From Balanoglossus misakiensis (Eukaryota; Hemichordata): a stretch of DNA of 64,000 nt. The notes under the pieces were generated by a model. It saw only the letters and a list, made by a program, of their open reading frames with translations, did no database searches and was not told the origin of the DNA. Shown here piece after piece: positions 42,201 through 56,334 of the stretch. The stretch is taken from NCBI GenBank assembly GCA_040954595.2, contig CM082588.2, positions 5,642,001 to 5,706,000 of the forward strand, given 5' to 3'. The first letter of the stretch is position 1. The number at the start of each line of letters is the position of its first letter. A program made the position numbers and the translations under genes.

Positions 42201-45200
42201 GATCACCAACCTTTTCCGTGTACGTCTCCTCCCCTTTGTACTGGATAATCTCCGGCGCCATGAACCCTTCCGTGCCCCCGTACCCTTTGGTGCCGGTCGG
42301 CATGGAACCCCTGCTGATGCCGTAGTCGGTCAGCTTCACTTCCACAGGAACGTTGGGATTCATCTCGTAGGGTGCCGGCATGGACCACACCAATACGTTC
42401 TCTGATTTCAGATCCCTGTGTATTATGCTCAGGCTGTGTAGGTACTCCACGGCTGATGCAAGCTGAAGGACAAATCCATAAAGTCACACACTTGTTTCAT
42501 ATCTCAACATTTTTTTTCAAACAAAACAGTGAAGAATATAAGGAGTCCAATATCTTAACATGTAAAGATTGCACACACACAAAACTGAGTTTGATCCAAG
42601 TTTGAGTATTGCTCAGGAATATGTACAAATGAAAAAAGATTGCTGATTGAAACTACAGAAATTAATTTGGGAGACCGCTACCTGCACAACAATCTTCTGC
42701 ACAGTCAGCTCTGCCAACCGACAACCGTTTCTCCGATAGTTCCGCAGCACTCTGTCCAGGGACCCGCTCTCCGCCAGCTCCATCAGCAAGCTGAGCGGCC
42801 GGGTGCACAAGCCGAGCAGCCCCACGATGTGCGGGTGCTGCAGACTGCCCGTGATCACCAGCTCCTGACGGGCCGTGCGGTACGCCCGACACATGGCGTT
42901 CTTGGGGTTGTACTGCCAGTTGCGCATGGCGTTCTCGTACGCGATCTTGTACGACTGCTTGGCGTTGGGGCCCGGGTCGCAGGGATGGAGGGTCTTGATG
43001 GCCACACTGGTGGGTGGGGAGTTCTCGACCTGCACTTGACCTTGGAACACAAATCCAAACGCTCCTTTGCCAAGGAGTTTGTTCCGAGTGATGTTCTTTT
43101 CCGGGATGACCATGTGTTTTCCGAGATCCACAAACACCTGTTATAAATATAACATTCCCATAAAAAAAAGTTTAAAACATATTCAACTGTACCAGAGTTG
43201 CTGATGACAGGGTCTCTTTGAACAACTGTTTTTACATGGTTCAAATACCAGCTATAATTTTGGACATTACTGTCAGGATTTACACTGAGTTATTCAGTCA
43301 CATTTACAAGTAATATGGAGCCTTGTGTTATGGAATCAAGGCAATAGCTGAACATCATGCAAAATTACACTAAAATTGTGTTACTTACAGCATCTGGGAC
43401 GATATTTTTCAGCTGTATGTCTCCATGGGCTGGGCACACCATGTGGTTGGCTTCTAAAGACCTGTGTACACAGTCTTCAAAGATGTAGCCATAGATGACG
43501 TTGCTCTCGCTCTCATCCGGCTCAGAACTTTTCCTCTCTCTCCTCTGAGAGAGGTCTTTCCGTCTGGCTCCGACGGACTGTTTTGGTGGAGGTGGTTGCG
43601 GCGCCATGCTGGGTGCCTGGCTGTTGGGGATGGTCACCGGTGAGCTGACTTGGGGAGGAGCATTAGCCTGGGGGAGTGCTGGCTTTTCCGGTTCCTCGTC
43701 GAGGCTCAGTTGGAAAATATGATCGGCGCCTTCGTCCACGATGGGTTGGTTTTGACTTCTGGTGACGTCAGTTTGGCTAACTTCTCTGGCAGATCCTTCT
43801 CTTCTCAGCTGGGTACCTGCAGTTCCTGCTGCAGCACTCTCGCCCTCGTCAAACGACTGCCCTTCTGCAGTAGCCGCTGGGTTGGGACCGAGCCCGCGCC
43901 TCCGCAGCTCCGCTTCTGCGAGCGGCGACGCCAGTCGCAGCGACACGAACGGCGTGTTGTCCTGGGCGCTGACCGAGACGACTTCCCACGCGCCGTCGCC
44001 CAGATCGTCGTCTTCGTCGCTGCTGCTGCCGCTGCGGCTGTAGCCGCTGTAGCACAGACCGCAGGGTGCCACGCGCACGATCAGCTGCTCACCACGCAGC
44101 GTCTGGCTGAACCTCTCCCCTATATTAGGATACCAGTCTTCTAACAGTGTGTCGATCTGCTCGACCACATATGACAGAAGCTGCGCCGCCATCACCTTGG
44201 AGGCCTGGAGTTTCAGAACCCGGGTCTTCAGCAACTCTTTGGGGCACACCAAACCCTCCGGGTCCCCTTCTTCCGGCTTCTGTACGATGGAGCCTTCCAC
44301 AGTGGTCACAAGTATGTTCTGGTTGGGGATGCTGATCACAACCTTGGTCATCCTGGAGACATCTGGCATGGATCCGGACTGGCAGCAGATGTGGATGTCC
44401 TCGTTCTTGTCTTCCTTACTGGCCATCGGGTCTTTGATGATCTCCTTGATCTCCAGCAGCTTGGTGCCCCGGTGAACAAGCTTCATGCCCGTCTGCCAGC
44501 AGACCCAGTACGGCAGCGTGCTGACCAAGTCCACCAGACCCTCGACGTGGCGCAGGTACTTCGGGATCGGGTAGAGCAGCCGCGTGATCTCGTAGATGTG
44601 CGTGGACGCCAGCATCCGGGTGATCAGCCGCGACCAGTAGCCGCTGGGAATGTACGGCATAAGGTACAGCCGGTGCATTTCGCAGCGTAGGTTCCGGACG
44701 TACGAGATATTCTGGACCTGCGGTACAAACTCCTGCACCGATTGCCTCGTCTGCTCCGGGCCATCCTTGGTGAATCCCGCTCCCATTGCGCTGCCATCCT
44801 CACAACCCTTGGTCGGACTCGGAACGAAGAACTTTGACATGCCGATTTCGTACATGTTCGAATCTTGCACCATCTGGAAGGCGCTCAGTGCTTGGGGGCG
44901 ACCTGCTCTGTCACGTCGCAGTCTGGAGGCCGGGTAGGCCAGGTATCTCTTCAAAGCCTTAGACTGCCTAGGCGCATCTCTGATAGGAATCTACAGAAAA
45001 CAAAAGAATTGTACAAAAGATTAACTTTTGACAGTTTGACTGTTTTAAAAAATAGTGACAGCATATGGAGATTTTTGCCTGATGTATACAGTTTTCAAGC
45101 CATCAACAATACAGCAAATATTCAAATTTTCAACACAGGTCACTTGCCATTGGTTCAGAACCAGGTGGCAACTGGTTCAACTCCATTTCTGTCGGCAGCA

Positions 45201-48200
45201 TGGAAGGGATGATCAACCGCTTGTTGTCCCAGGTGACAGCCACTTCGAATTTGTTCAACAGATTGAGAATGTACTCCTCAATGTTGATGGGCGCCATCTT
45301 GGTAGCTTTGAAGAGCTGCTGTAAGTCTGATGTTTTCATTACACCTGAAATAAAGAGAAATGGAGTTACTGTTTTGAAAGAAAACTTCCAAATAGCATTG
45401 CAGGCCTCATGGGGTTGGTCTGCTTATGATTACCCATACCACATTAAATACCAAGATGCCTAAAATATATTGATTTTGGAGAGTTTCTCTAAATTTGAGC
45501 TTACCATATTTGGCAAATGGGTTGATTTCTCTGATAGTGACAACATGCGCCAGCATATCACACAACCACTGTGGATCCACGAAGACATAGCCACAGAGTG
45601 TCACATCCTCATAGTGTAATAGGACACCTGAAAAAGATGTGTAGAAGGAACTTAACCCTTTTACCACTAGTTGTGTATCCAGAGCCTGACAATGGACACT
45701 TCTTCACTGACAAAATGTCATTGCTTTATATCCACACACTGTACGAGCACCAGTGGACTACATACCGTTTTCATGGAGAAACTTCGTTGCCTGTTTGAGT
45801 TCATCCAGATCGCGGAATGACAGGCCACACTTCTCCTCCATCACTCTCATCACTTCCAGCCTGAAACAGGAATTGGACAAGTGCAAGTTTTCAAATATTT
45901 GACAAATATCACACTATAAGTCCAGTTCAAATTTTAACAAAATGTATGTCTACTTGGGAATAAAAAGGATATACTCTGAACACTGCTTTGGACTCAAAGT
46001 GTCAACATGCTCAGTCTGAGGACTCTATTAAAATTTTAAACAAACCACAGAACTATGCATTATTGTTTTAACAGAATGACAGTGGATCCTTTGGTTACAA
46101 ATCTTCAATTAACAAGCACAGTAGATACCTGTAATGGTTGATGTCCAGTACAGGGTCTTTACCACTGCCGTATCTCTCAGCTACTATTGTGGTGATGGCT
46201 TCCTCCAGTGCCAGGTACGTCGCAGGAATCATTTGATGCAGAAGTCTGCCATTGCTAGGGCCTGAGGGATTACATAGGTAATTTTAGTAAAGGGGTTAAT
46301 TAAGGTTACCAGTAGTAACAACTGGCCCAATGAACTTGAAATAAATTAATCTTAACTATCCTACGATCGAGCCACTGGGATAAACGCAGGCTCCATGATT
46401 TCGCCTGCCTTGTTCTATAAACTTGACTACTTTATGAAGCACCTCCTAGTCTTATTCATTTCCACAACTCTGAAACTTCAAAGCATGATTTTGAATTTCT
46501 TACCAGGCTGTCTGAGAGAGAACGCCGTCTCGTAAATCATTTCGCGCAACCTTGGAATGTTGTGACCCCTGGTACAGCTGACCTCTATGCTGTCCAGCAC
46601 CCAGGGCAAGCCGTGCACTTCTGGTTCCTCGATGCTGATGAATTTCTTGTAGATCATTTTCTGCAGCTCTGGCCAGAAGTCTCTTGGGTAGCTCTTCTTG
46701 CGTGCCACCTCGTCGTAGTGGGTGCCGACTATGATCACAGGGGAGTCAGGTGCCCTCACCTGTTTGTGAGACAGTTTCAGAGCCCAACATTGAGTCACTC
46801 ATAGTTTAAACCTTTCACCCACATTTCTTTGTACAGAGGTCCGTCTTTACCATAGATATCAATGATGTTGAAAATATTTTGAACATTGACCTTTATATAT
46901 ATGTGCATTGATATAGACATATTTACCTGTATATTGACCAGCCACTGTTGAAGTTCATTGACCCCTTTCTCACCATCTGTAATCTTCCAGAGAAGCAGAT
47001 ACAGTGATCTCTTGGAAAGGAAGTACTGATGGGTTGCATAGTACTCTTTCTGTGGAATGGAAAACACATCAAAAAGTATGTTAAAGCTCAATATATGTGT
47101 ATAATATTGGTCAGCATCACTCTTGTGCAAAATTTGAATTGAATATTTAGAATAATCTAACTTTGAGACCAATTACATGTACTAATTTGCATACCTGTCC
47201 ACCAAAGTCCCAGGTGCTGAACGTCACTTGTCCGTATTTACTCTTGGTGGAGTGTTTCGGAAACGTCCAATCACAGACATCCACACCGACGGTCGATATA
47301 TACGTACCGCCCCGTGTCTTCTGGTCTATGTTTCTATTGCCCTGACGTCTTGCCCAACCCTGAACAGGGGAAACAAATTTGGGACAAACAGTCACCTCAT
47401 GGCCGAGAATAACATGATAGACTGGATGCAATGACTTGATTTGTGAGACTGTACATTCTACTCTTTGGATCAATTAGATCATTACAAACACCATTCATGA
47501 CTATTTTAATGTTTTCATAAATGATGAAAATTTAATACAGCTGATTTGTCTTACTTCAGCAGCTCTGGTCATATAGGATCCTGTCCCCTCCCTTCTCAGC
47601 TGGTTCAGCAATGTGGTTTTACCGATGCCTTGGACCCCGACAAACATCAGCTTCATGCGTGAGTATTTCTTGGACCTTGGGGAAAGAAAGGTTAGTCCGA
47701 ATGAGTGGGTCGTCCAAAATACAAAGTTTCAATAACAATTTCAAAATAATATATACAAGTTGAATAATTTATTTGGAAAAGTGTGAGAATGGCCTTAGCA
47801 GAAACTCACTTGTCTAGAACTGATCTCAAGTATCCCAACAAATCCCTCGTCTGTCTCGTCCTGACCAGAGTCTTGAAAGGCTCCTCCAAGTTGCAACCCT
47901 CCAGCCTCAGATCGTAGATCCTGCCGCACCGCCCTATCTCTGGTGGGATGGTGGAAATGTCCTGGTTTCCGTCCACCTGGATGGCGGTCAGCTGCGTCAT
48001 CAGCTCCACTTTGGGCGGGATTTCCGTCAGTCTGTTGTTGCTGGCCTTCAGCTGGGACAATTCTGGGAACAGCGGTTGTATGCTCGTGTGGGAGAGGGTG
48101 GACCTCCGTTTGACCTGAACACAGCAAAGGCAGTGAGGACAGTTCAGCACAACAAGAGACATTTTAATACATTGATGAATGGGTATGACTTGCAACAGAC

Positions 48201-51200
48201 ACAAATATTAATAAGCATGAATATATGTTGGATACACTGAACTCACACTAGATGCAGGTCTTCTCAACACTTCTGGATCGTCGTCTTCGTCATCGTCTGG
48301 TGTCAACATCAAATCCAGCTTGCGGAGTCGGTTGCTATTCAAGTCCAGTGTCTTCAAGGCAGCTAGGATCTTGTGCCTCCTGTGTTTGCAACACTGCATG
48401 TTGTACAGACTCGACAGAGTCGAACTTGACCCGTGCTGGGAGGAGACGCGACCCGAGCTGCTGTTGCTGCTTGCACTTGACCTCTTCGACGCGACCGCCG
48501 CCGCGAAACACAGCGACATGGTGGAGGCCACGCTAGCCGCGTACGTCTGCTCGTCGCCGACCGAGAACGTGACGCTGTCCCGTAGTCTCGACTTGACCAT
48601 GTACAGGAGCTTGTTGTTGGACAGGATGACGTGCTTGAGACTGGCGGGAAACTGGTTCAGGGGTCCGATCTCGCGCATTCTGTTGTGCGACATCATCAGC
48701 TTTGTCAGTTTGGGAGCCAGGCACGGCAGGCCGACCGGTACTCTTTTCAACGCGTTGTGCGACAGATCCAGAAGTTCCAACGATGACTGTGCGTTTCCGT
48801 CCTCCTCGTTATCGCTATCTGGACTCTCAATACTGAGCCCACTATTCCTCCATACGCTGTACCTCTTCAGACCGAGACGCAAGACTGATCTCTTTTCACT
48901 AGCGAGCAGTCCCTCGTTCATTAACGCTTCAGCACTGCTCTGCCGTGATCCTCCAACAGGCACGTTTGCATTCACGGTATTCAAATTTTGCATGGATACT
49001 TCGACGTCATCGATGCCAATACCGCCATTTCGACTGCCCACTTCGCGGAATACATCCTCGTCGTCGTCTCCTTGCTCGGGGCAGTACGGCAGCTCTTCAA
49101 GCTCGTTGTGCGACAAGTACAGTCTGCTCAATTTCGGCCCCGTCCACATTGCATACGGCACAGATTTCAAGTTATTGTGCGACACCATCAGAATCTCAAG
49201 TCCGGGCAACCGGAATAACTGTTGCGGTAGGTGCTCCAACTGGTTGTGGCTCAGGTCTATCTTTTCCAGGACCGGGCAGTGCCAGCCGTAAGTATACGTA
49301 TCCTCGACCAGGGCGCTGGACAGAACTTCATAATCGGCCTTTGGCAGTTTGTCGATTTTGTTCTTGGCAGCGTTGAGTTGCCTGAGGGAGTGTAACTGGA
49401 ATATAACCAGAGGAAGTTCTGTGATCGAGTTGTTGGCAATGTCGATCCTGGTTATTGCTTGCAGAGCGTGGAAAGCGTTTTCCAACGAGATATTGCTACG
49501 GAGCCAGTGGTTGACGTGCAGGCACGCTTCCACCAGCCACTCCTCCTTAATGTAAGGAAGTTGTTCCTTGTCGTGCCAGTTTATTGCGACAGACGTGCTC
49601 GGCATGGGGTTCTTGGACGACGTGTTCCCCATGCGGTCTTTCTTCTTCCGGGGCAGGGAATAGAACATCGCCTCGCTGATCACAGTACTGCTGGAGTCCA
49701 CGGACATTGTGTCGTAAAACCCTTGAGCTGATCTGTTGGTCAGAGTGGACGGACCCTCCATGTAGAGTGTGTTCACACTTTCGGCGAGGGTTCCGATGCT
49801 TGCCAGGCTGGTCATACTCGCATTCAGGCTGGCCTCGTATCCCAAGCTTTTTGGAGCTCGGTTGACGTTGTACTCACCGTCCATGTGCACGCCCGTGTAG
49901 ATCAAGAGCATGGCGATCACTTCGTCGTTTCGAGCGTCCAGGGCCGAGCGAAGGGCCTTGTTGTCCACATCTCGGGCACCATGCTTCAGCAGAAGCGCGA
50001 TCATTTCCGTGTTATTCACAGTGCAGGCCTCAATCAGGGCGTTGGAGTCCATCTCTCTCGCTTGCATTTTCCGCGAACCCCGCTTGTGGTTGTCGATGTT
50101 CGCCGCATACTTCGCGTTCTCGTTTCTGATTGGCGCATTGACGTTGGCACCATACCTAATCAGCAGCCTGACGATCTCAATGTTATTGTTCAGGACCGCA
50201 GCGTGCAGAGCTGTCTGGCCAATCACAGAGTACGTCTCCAGATCGATCATGGGCTTCTCCCTATGGAGAGATAGTAGGCTCCCACCGATTGGCTGGTTGG
50301 CAGCACCATATTCCAACAGCAGGTGAACAACATCAGTGTGTCCAGACATGCTGGCCAGATAGATGGGAGTCTGGTTGCTGGCATCAACATTGTTCACATC
50401 GAATGACAAGTCGTCTTTGCGGGTCGATATAATGGAACCAGATCTGGCGAGTCGTGCCCTTGCAGGGGACATGTTCAGATGATCAATCTGCGAAACAAAA
50501 CAAAACAAAACAAAAGTAAATGAATATTCATCAATGCGGTAATCCATACGCATTTTTACCCAATATGCGAACAATAGAATGTCAGTCTGGGCAAACAGTA
50601 TGTAAAAATGAACAAGACAATATCAAAGGTTGGTTTAGGAATAGCATGTGAATGTGGACCATCCGGCATACAATCAAACTTCAAGTCAAAAAAATTTACA
50701 AATAAACAAACTTTACAAATAAACAAATTTTACAAATAAACAAATTTTACATATAAACAAACTGTACAAATGCAAGCTGAGGAGTAGCATTTCACCTTAG
50801 CTGATGAACTCTCTGCATTTTCCTCTTCGTCAGCCACAAGCAGCTGTCTAACAATGTCTACTTTCCCCTCAGCACATGCAATGTGAACGGGCAACAACTC
50901 ATCCGGTGCGCTGGGCACTCCGGCAAGGCTCGGAAAATGCTGTTGTTAGGAATGGAAAACAGAAACCACAAGGTGAGTGAAATGGGCACACACACACACA
51001 CACCCCCCATTTCTAATTGCAATGGAGTCATCCGGTATCAGCAAACAATGGGTTGATACCATGATCTGTGGTAATGTGGGGGTGTAATGGCTTAAAATCC
51101 CAACACACACAAAAGCTTCTTTGACATCCAGTGTTGTGCACATGGGGTCAGTACAGCAACACATAACACAATCAACAACAAACCTGTCTTGTCATGGTCA

Positions 51201-54200
51201 CATTTATGTAATATAATTTACACACACAAGTCTATGGAATTTTACACATGATATGGCAAAGTGCTGAAGATTGATGAAATATATGAGACAAAATGCAATT
51301 CAACAAACACAGTGACACATGCAACTCTTGACCAGAATCATTTCTCATGCTCATGGAAATAATTTTCTTCACAGATGCATAAATTCATCTTACAAATTAT
51401 TACTAAAGTGTTCACATTTTTTTCCCATGTTCATGCCTGATGAACAAAACGAATGCTCAAGCCACTGTACATTTTTGACTACCAGTTTTGACTTGCCCTC
51501 CCCCTCCAGAGGGAATGAACATACCTCCAGCAGCAACTTGACTATGTGGACGTGTCCCTTGTTACATGCAACATGTAGGGGTGTCAGCCTTGAGGGAGTC
51601 TTGTTTGGTTTGCCCTCGGCACCTTTCTCTATCAAGAGATGCACTACGGGGAGATGACCTGCCTCGCTGGCTCTGCAAAGGGACAGAGGAAAAAGATATG
51701 GAACTCAGTCAAAAGCAGGTTACATTGTAACCTTCTAGAATTAAGTTCATTCACTTATCACATTTTATAAAAGAGTAACAGCCATACTGGATTGAGACAT
51801 AATAAACCACAGTAGAATGGACCCTTGCCTAGTTGTACATCTCTATGGAGCAGATTTCAGTCAAAGGTTAGAGGCCCAGACTGAAACGAACAACTCACTT
51901 GTAGAGTAATGTAGTACCGCCAGTGTAGTATGCATTGACGGCCGATGGACCCAGCTGATCCAAGATGACGTCCACTTTCACGACGTCTCCACCCACACAA
52001 GCCTTGCACAGATCAGAACCAAGCTCTCCACGTAACTGCTCCCTTTTCTCTGTTAAAATAAACAAATGTTGCAAAACAGAGCTGAAATATAATGGCTTGT
52101 CATCAGTTTAGCTTATGAGGTTTCAGGATGTCTCCTAATTATTCTGAAGTGACATTTCTTTATTGGTTTATTCACATCAAAGTTAATATTTCCAAAGGAC
52201 GAAATTGTGGATATCTACAAAACTCAGATACCTGCTTCAGTTCTCAGAAAGTCGACCACGTCCATTCTTCTGTTGGTTATGGCCAAATCGTACGGAGTAC
52301 GGCCAGCGCCGTCCTTCAGGTATATATCCGCGTTGTTGGCAGTCAGGAGTTTCACCATTTCCACTTTGTTGTCCCAAGCCGCTCTGTGTAACGGGCACTA
52401 GACAGACAGAGAGAGAGTGAACAGAAATAATTCAAAGTACATGTCCACCACCAACCCTCCGTTGCCTAACATTATAAAACATTATTTCTTATAAAAATTT
52501 ACTAGTAAATTATGGTCAAGGTAGAGGTTCTGTTTGTATCAGATGGCAACATCTGATATGTGAAACCATGATGTCTCAAACCAGACATACAAATACTAGA
52601 CAGATTCATGAAATATTCTGTGACAACACATTTCATACTAGATGTTTCTCAACAAGGAATTGAGTGACAAGGAAAACTGACACACACAGTGGGAGCATGA
52701 GATTACTGAAACACCTCTCATTGTTACTCGTACATAAATGCAGGTCTATTTTCTAAAGATTACATTTGACATTTCAGACACAGCCCATGGGTGTAAGGTT
52801 TCACAGAAAACGATAAGCTAATCACTTGGGAAGGTTGCAGTGAAAAGCACCTTGATTAAACACTAATGACTGAGACTAATTCCAAAGGTCATGCTTTGTC
52901 ATCGCTTTTATCTGTAAGCGCTTCGAGTTTCACAATGACAGGTGAGAAAAGCTATGTCATCAAAAGTAAGATGTAAACGTGAATAAATGGATATTTTATT
53001 ACCAGAAATGACACTGAAAATGATAAATATACGTATCCATTTCTCTGGAAGAAACAAAACAATACGGATAGCATTCCACCTTTTGAAACCAGTCTCTAAA
53101 CTGTCAATATATTGTAACTGGGAATATTTTTTCAATGACACACAGGAAACCCAACACGTAGGAAGAATGCTTGGCTCTATTCGTTCGCCCACTCTCCAGC
53201 CCATTCCTCACCAACTGATTGTTCTCACACAGATCAATGGACTGTTTGTCCTGTGTACGAAACTCGACCAGACACGTGACCTTAGCAGCTGTGACCCACG
53301 ACCTCTTTCTGTTTTGTTTCCTCAGGCTAACTTCCTGTTTCACTCTGATTTCATTCATACAGAGACAGAGACAGGGACTTTTCATTAGATAGAGCGACAT
53401 TCAATAGGCTGCTAAGGCTAGGATTTGAGATGAATTAATTTGGCAGAAAATCTGTTCACTCAAGGAAAGAACTGTGACCCATAATCCTCTTTCATGGAAC
53501 AGTACATTTGTATGTACAACAGTATTAAAAATACAATTTTCATTGGAATGTACAGATAAGACAAGAATGAAATGTCCACGCAAATTCCTCAGACAGTACA
53601 CAACATCCCATTCAAATAACAAATTTTAAACGGATTGAAAAACATTAAAGACATGTACGCATATTTGCAGTATAACATACATATACGTGTAACTAAGGGG
53701 TCTTGTGATCAGGTTATTTTATAGGTGCAATTGCATGTTAGTTTCACAACCACCTATATCAGTTTATCACGCAAAATATCCAAAGTTAATCCTCTTCCCC
53801 ATAGCAAACTACGCATTATCATTTCAATGTTTGACCTATTTTTGTTATTTTCTTTAGAGTGATATCATCAAAATGCAATAAATATATAGCCTACATGTTT
53901 TGAGCTATCTTCAGTCAAGATTTATTTTGGGGAACAGCTGGGAATGTTACATGTACTACATGCCGACATTTCAAGCCACCTTTTCAACTGAAAAATGCAT
54001 AGGGTAGCTGTTGTGACCATATGGATGAATGAATTCCTCAAACCAAGACATGACGGCGATCAATTTAGAGACAGCTGACTGCATGGGCGTTTTATTACAG
54101 TCAACTCCAGCATGCTACTTGCAACAATGCATTGCACATTCCAAACACTGTGTTGTCTAATTCATTAGGATCAGCCTGGATGTTTGACAAGCAAGAGCTC

Positions 54201-55789
54201 AAAACACAGAATGATGCGGTTATTAATCCAAAGAGGTTTGCAACAACACACTTACTGTCATTTTAGGGATGCCGTCATACTCTCGGGTGGATGCAATGTT
54301 AGCGTTGGCCCCGGACTCCAGCAGGGTCTTAACGCACTCGGCCGAGTACTGCCCGCAGGCCACATGCAGTGCGGTTCTACCGAACGAGTCGGTGCTATCT
54401 ATGTACTTCTTTTGCTCGCCATGCAGCAGGTCCTGCAAGAACTCCACGTTGCCGTAGAACGCGGCCAGGTGCAGCAGCTGGCCCGGGAAGGCCTCCGTGT
54501 CGGAGATGCCCAGCTCGAGCTCGGACACCACGTTCATGGGGGACATTGACTGGGCCGCATAGGCCGGGATCTCCAGCTCGTCTGGGTTATTGTTGTCCAT
54601 GGTGGTGCCAGTCAGCTCAGCGAGGCGCCTGTCACGGGACATTGACTCACCGTCTAGGACCACAAACTCTTCATCCCCGATTCTGAAAGTAAACCAGAGA
54701 AACCCTGTCATGCAAGTGGCTTGAAACTTGTAATCCTGCAACTCAGACTGGGCTTGTGATTTTGTTTGTGCTACAACTAGCCAAAATGAATAATCGGTCT
54801 CTACCATTTATTCATTGTCGCGATCGAGACTTTTACTCTTATATCCTACAAACGGGATGGAAGTTGTGTGTGGTCGAACATTGATTCACTATATATCCAC
54901 ATGTAGAATAAAATAAATGGTGTCTTGTATCAAACATAATTAATGGAAAAAGGGCAGAGAGAGAGGACTTTGTCCCTTTAAACATTAGATCACCTGGTAT
55001 CTTGTACTACTGTAGCAGTAGCAGTGCCAGTGCTAGCAGTAGACGGCTATCGTACTACGTACTAGCATTAAGTACAGTACTTTTGGTCGAGGTTTTGCCC
55101 GAGCCCTGGTATTGCGTGTTGCATCGACACGTTGATCACACATCATGACATGTAGGATGCATTCCCACACTGATTCCGCTCTGCCTTTGAAATTGACAGA
55201 ATATTTGTATATCAACAGATTATGAGCACTGTACTGAAGGGTGCATCACGACATGGGTAAATTTCAACGGTAGTCTAGCATTTTTATCGAAGGAGAGGAT
55301 GTGAAATTCCAGTTTCGATACGCGGGGTACACTTCAGTTTCCAAATAAATGTCATTGACCTGTCATTCAATGGGTGAAATGTACAACGAAGTCAGGCTGG
55401 GCTACCGATCGCGTTACCCAAGTATCCTGGCTGACTTTAAACAAATCATACACAGTGCAAAATTGCAGCGATGCCCACTGCTTAATTTGGTCCAGTTGAA
55501 AACGAGCTACATGTAAAAATAACCACAGAAAGTTCAAACCTGTAATTTGAGTCTCGATTATCAGGACTGCATCACGAAACATCCGCCATCTTTGTTGTGA
55601 AACCCTCCAGCCATCCAAATTTAGCAAAGTACTCCCTAGGCACATTAAATAAAAGTAACTTTACAACTGTGATACCTTCGTGATTGATACTTACTTTGTA
55701 ATTGCCTCTGGTGGAGACATTACAGCTGATTTTGTCAGTCGCTCGCTAGGCTCGAAGTTTGATGTCAAGAATTGATAGCTTGTATCCAT
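39234..55789 (-). CDS. LRRK-family Roco kinase (ANK-LRR-Roc-COR-kinase-WD40-like)
   Basis: There are 26 exons on the minus strand: 55789-55695, 54682-54256, 52397-52232, 52049-51899, 51672-51525, 50939-50796, 50487-48247, 48114-47810, 47675-47555, 47359-47195, 47049-46927, 46759-46504, 46261-46129, 45860-45766, 45627-45505, 45344-45148, 44990-43389, 43137-42682, 42462-42211, 42083-41961, 41615-41396, 41251-41011, 40871-40623, 40421-40198, 39999-39877, 39565-39234. The chain of 2,903 codons closes in frame. Order: ankyrin repeats (about 80-600), LRRs (about 730-1210), Roc GTPase with P-loop GVQGIGKT (1239-1246), DFGGQ (1317-1321) and GTHYD, COR with YWSRLITRML, a Ser/Asp-rich linker, then the kinase with GKGAFG (2187-2192), VAIK (Lys2212), HRD (Asp2333), DYG (2362-2364) and APE. 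A WD40-like region ends the protein. DYG in place of DFG is typical of LRRK2. The N-terminal ankyrins recall LRRK1. Which LRRK subclass it belongs to needs a tree. Confidence 0.95.
50695..50768 (+). repeat. Short AT-rich tandem repeat in LRRK intron 6
   Basis: About four copies of an 18-20 bp unit (AATAAACAAACTTTACA and variants) lie just downstream of exon 6. A (AAAAC)n run at about 50490-50514 forms the pyrimidine tract of the next acceptor on the minus strand. Confidence 0.8.
54833..54940 (-). repeat. Dispersed repeat copy 1 in LRRK intron 1
   Basis: Read on the minus strand, this segment closely matches 62600-62705 on the plus strand. Shared blocks include ATACAAGACACC, TTATTCTACATGTGGATATA, GTTCGACCACACACAACTTC and CATCCCGTTTGTAGGATAT. 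It lies in intron 1, so it is not coding. Class unknown; no terminal repeat or open frame is visible. Confidence 0.85.
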
Positions 55790-55795
55790 AGTTAT

Positions 55796-56334
55796 CTTTG
55801 GCCGGTTTCACTTTCGAAACACAAACAGGACTACCGTGGTTATGCGATCACTGGTCACTCAACTTGTACTGAAGGTATCCGCGTGGTGACAGAATAATTT
55901 CTGTCGCGACGCCGTCCACACTGTCCAAAAACTCATGTGCTTTCCAAACACCGGTAACTCTGATCTGAGAGAGAGAAAGTTTTGCCTGTCTTTCAGGTAA
56001 AACCACTTGAAACAGATTACCCGGGGGATTCCCCGTACCCTGGCTATCATGTGACTCTGACGTCATTGAAATTAAGGGGAATCCCCAAGCTGACCATCAG
56101 GTATTTCTGATTTTCTGCGGCCGTGATATGCATGACCGCTCCTGGAGTTACACAAGCTCCTTGACTATTGGATTTGGAGGGGTTCAATGAAATAAACAAA
56201 AAGGGTCATCATCATTATTAGTATTTTACTGGCCACAGACGCAGGATTCACACTGACTGATTCAAATGGTTCTGCTAAGCTCAACGGCCAGCAAAGAACG
56301 ATAAAAAACACAGTATTCTAGGAATGTGAGAAAG
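55796..56334. promoter_or_regulatory. LRRK upstream region
   Basis: This spacer lies between the LRRK start codon and the CDC5L polyadenylation site, both genes reading leftwards. No TATA box or clear known motif is recognised and no coding exon is seen. Confidence 0.35.

Noticed and set aside
48320-50326. Long plus-strand frames within the large LRRK exon
   Set aside because: These are antisense shadows of the ankyrin/LRR coding exon, with no recognisable product.
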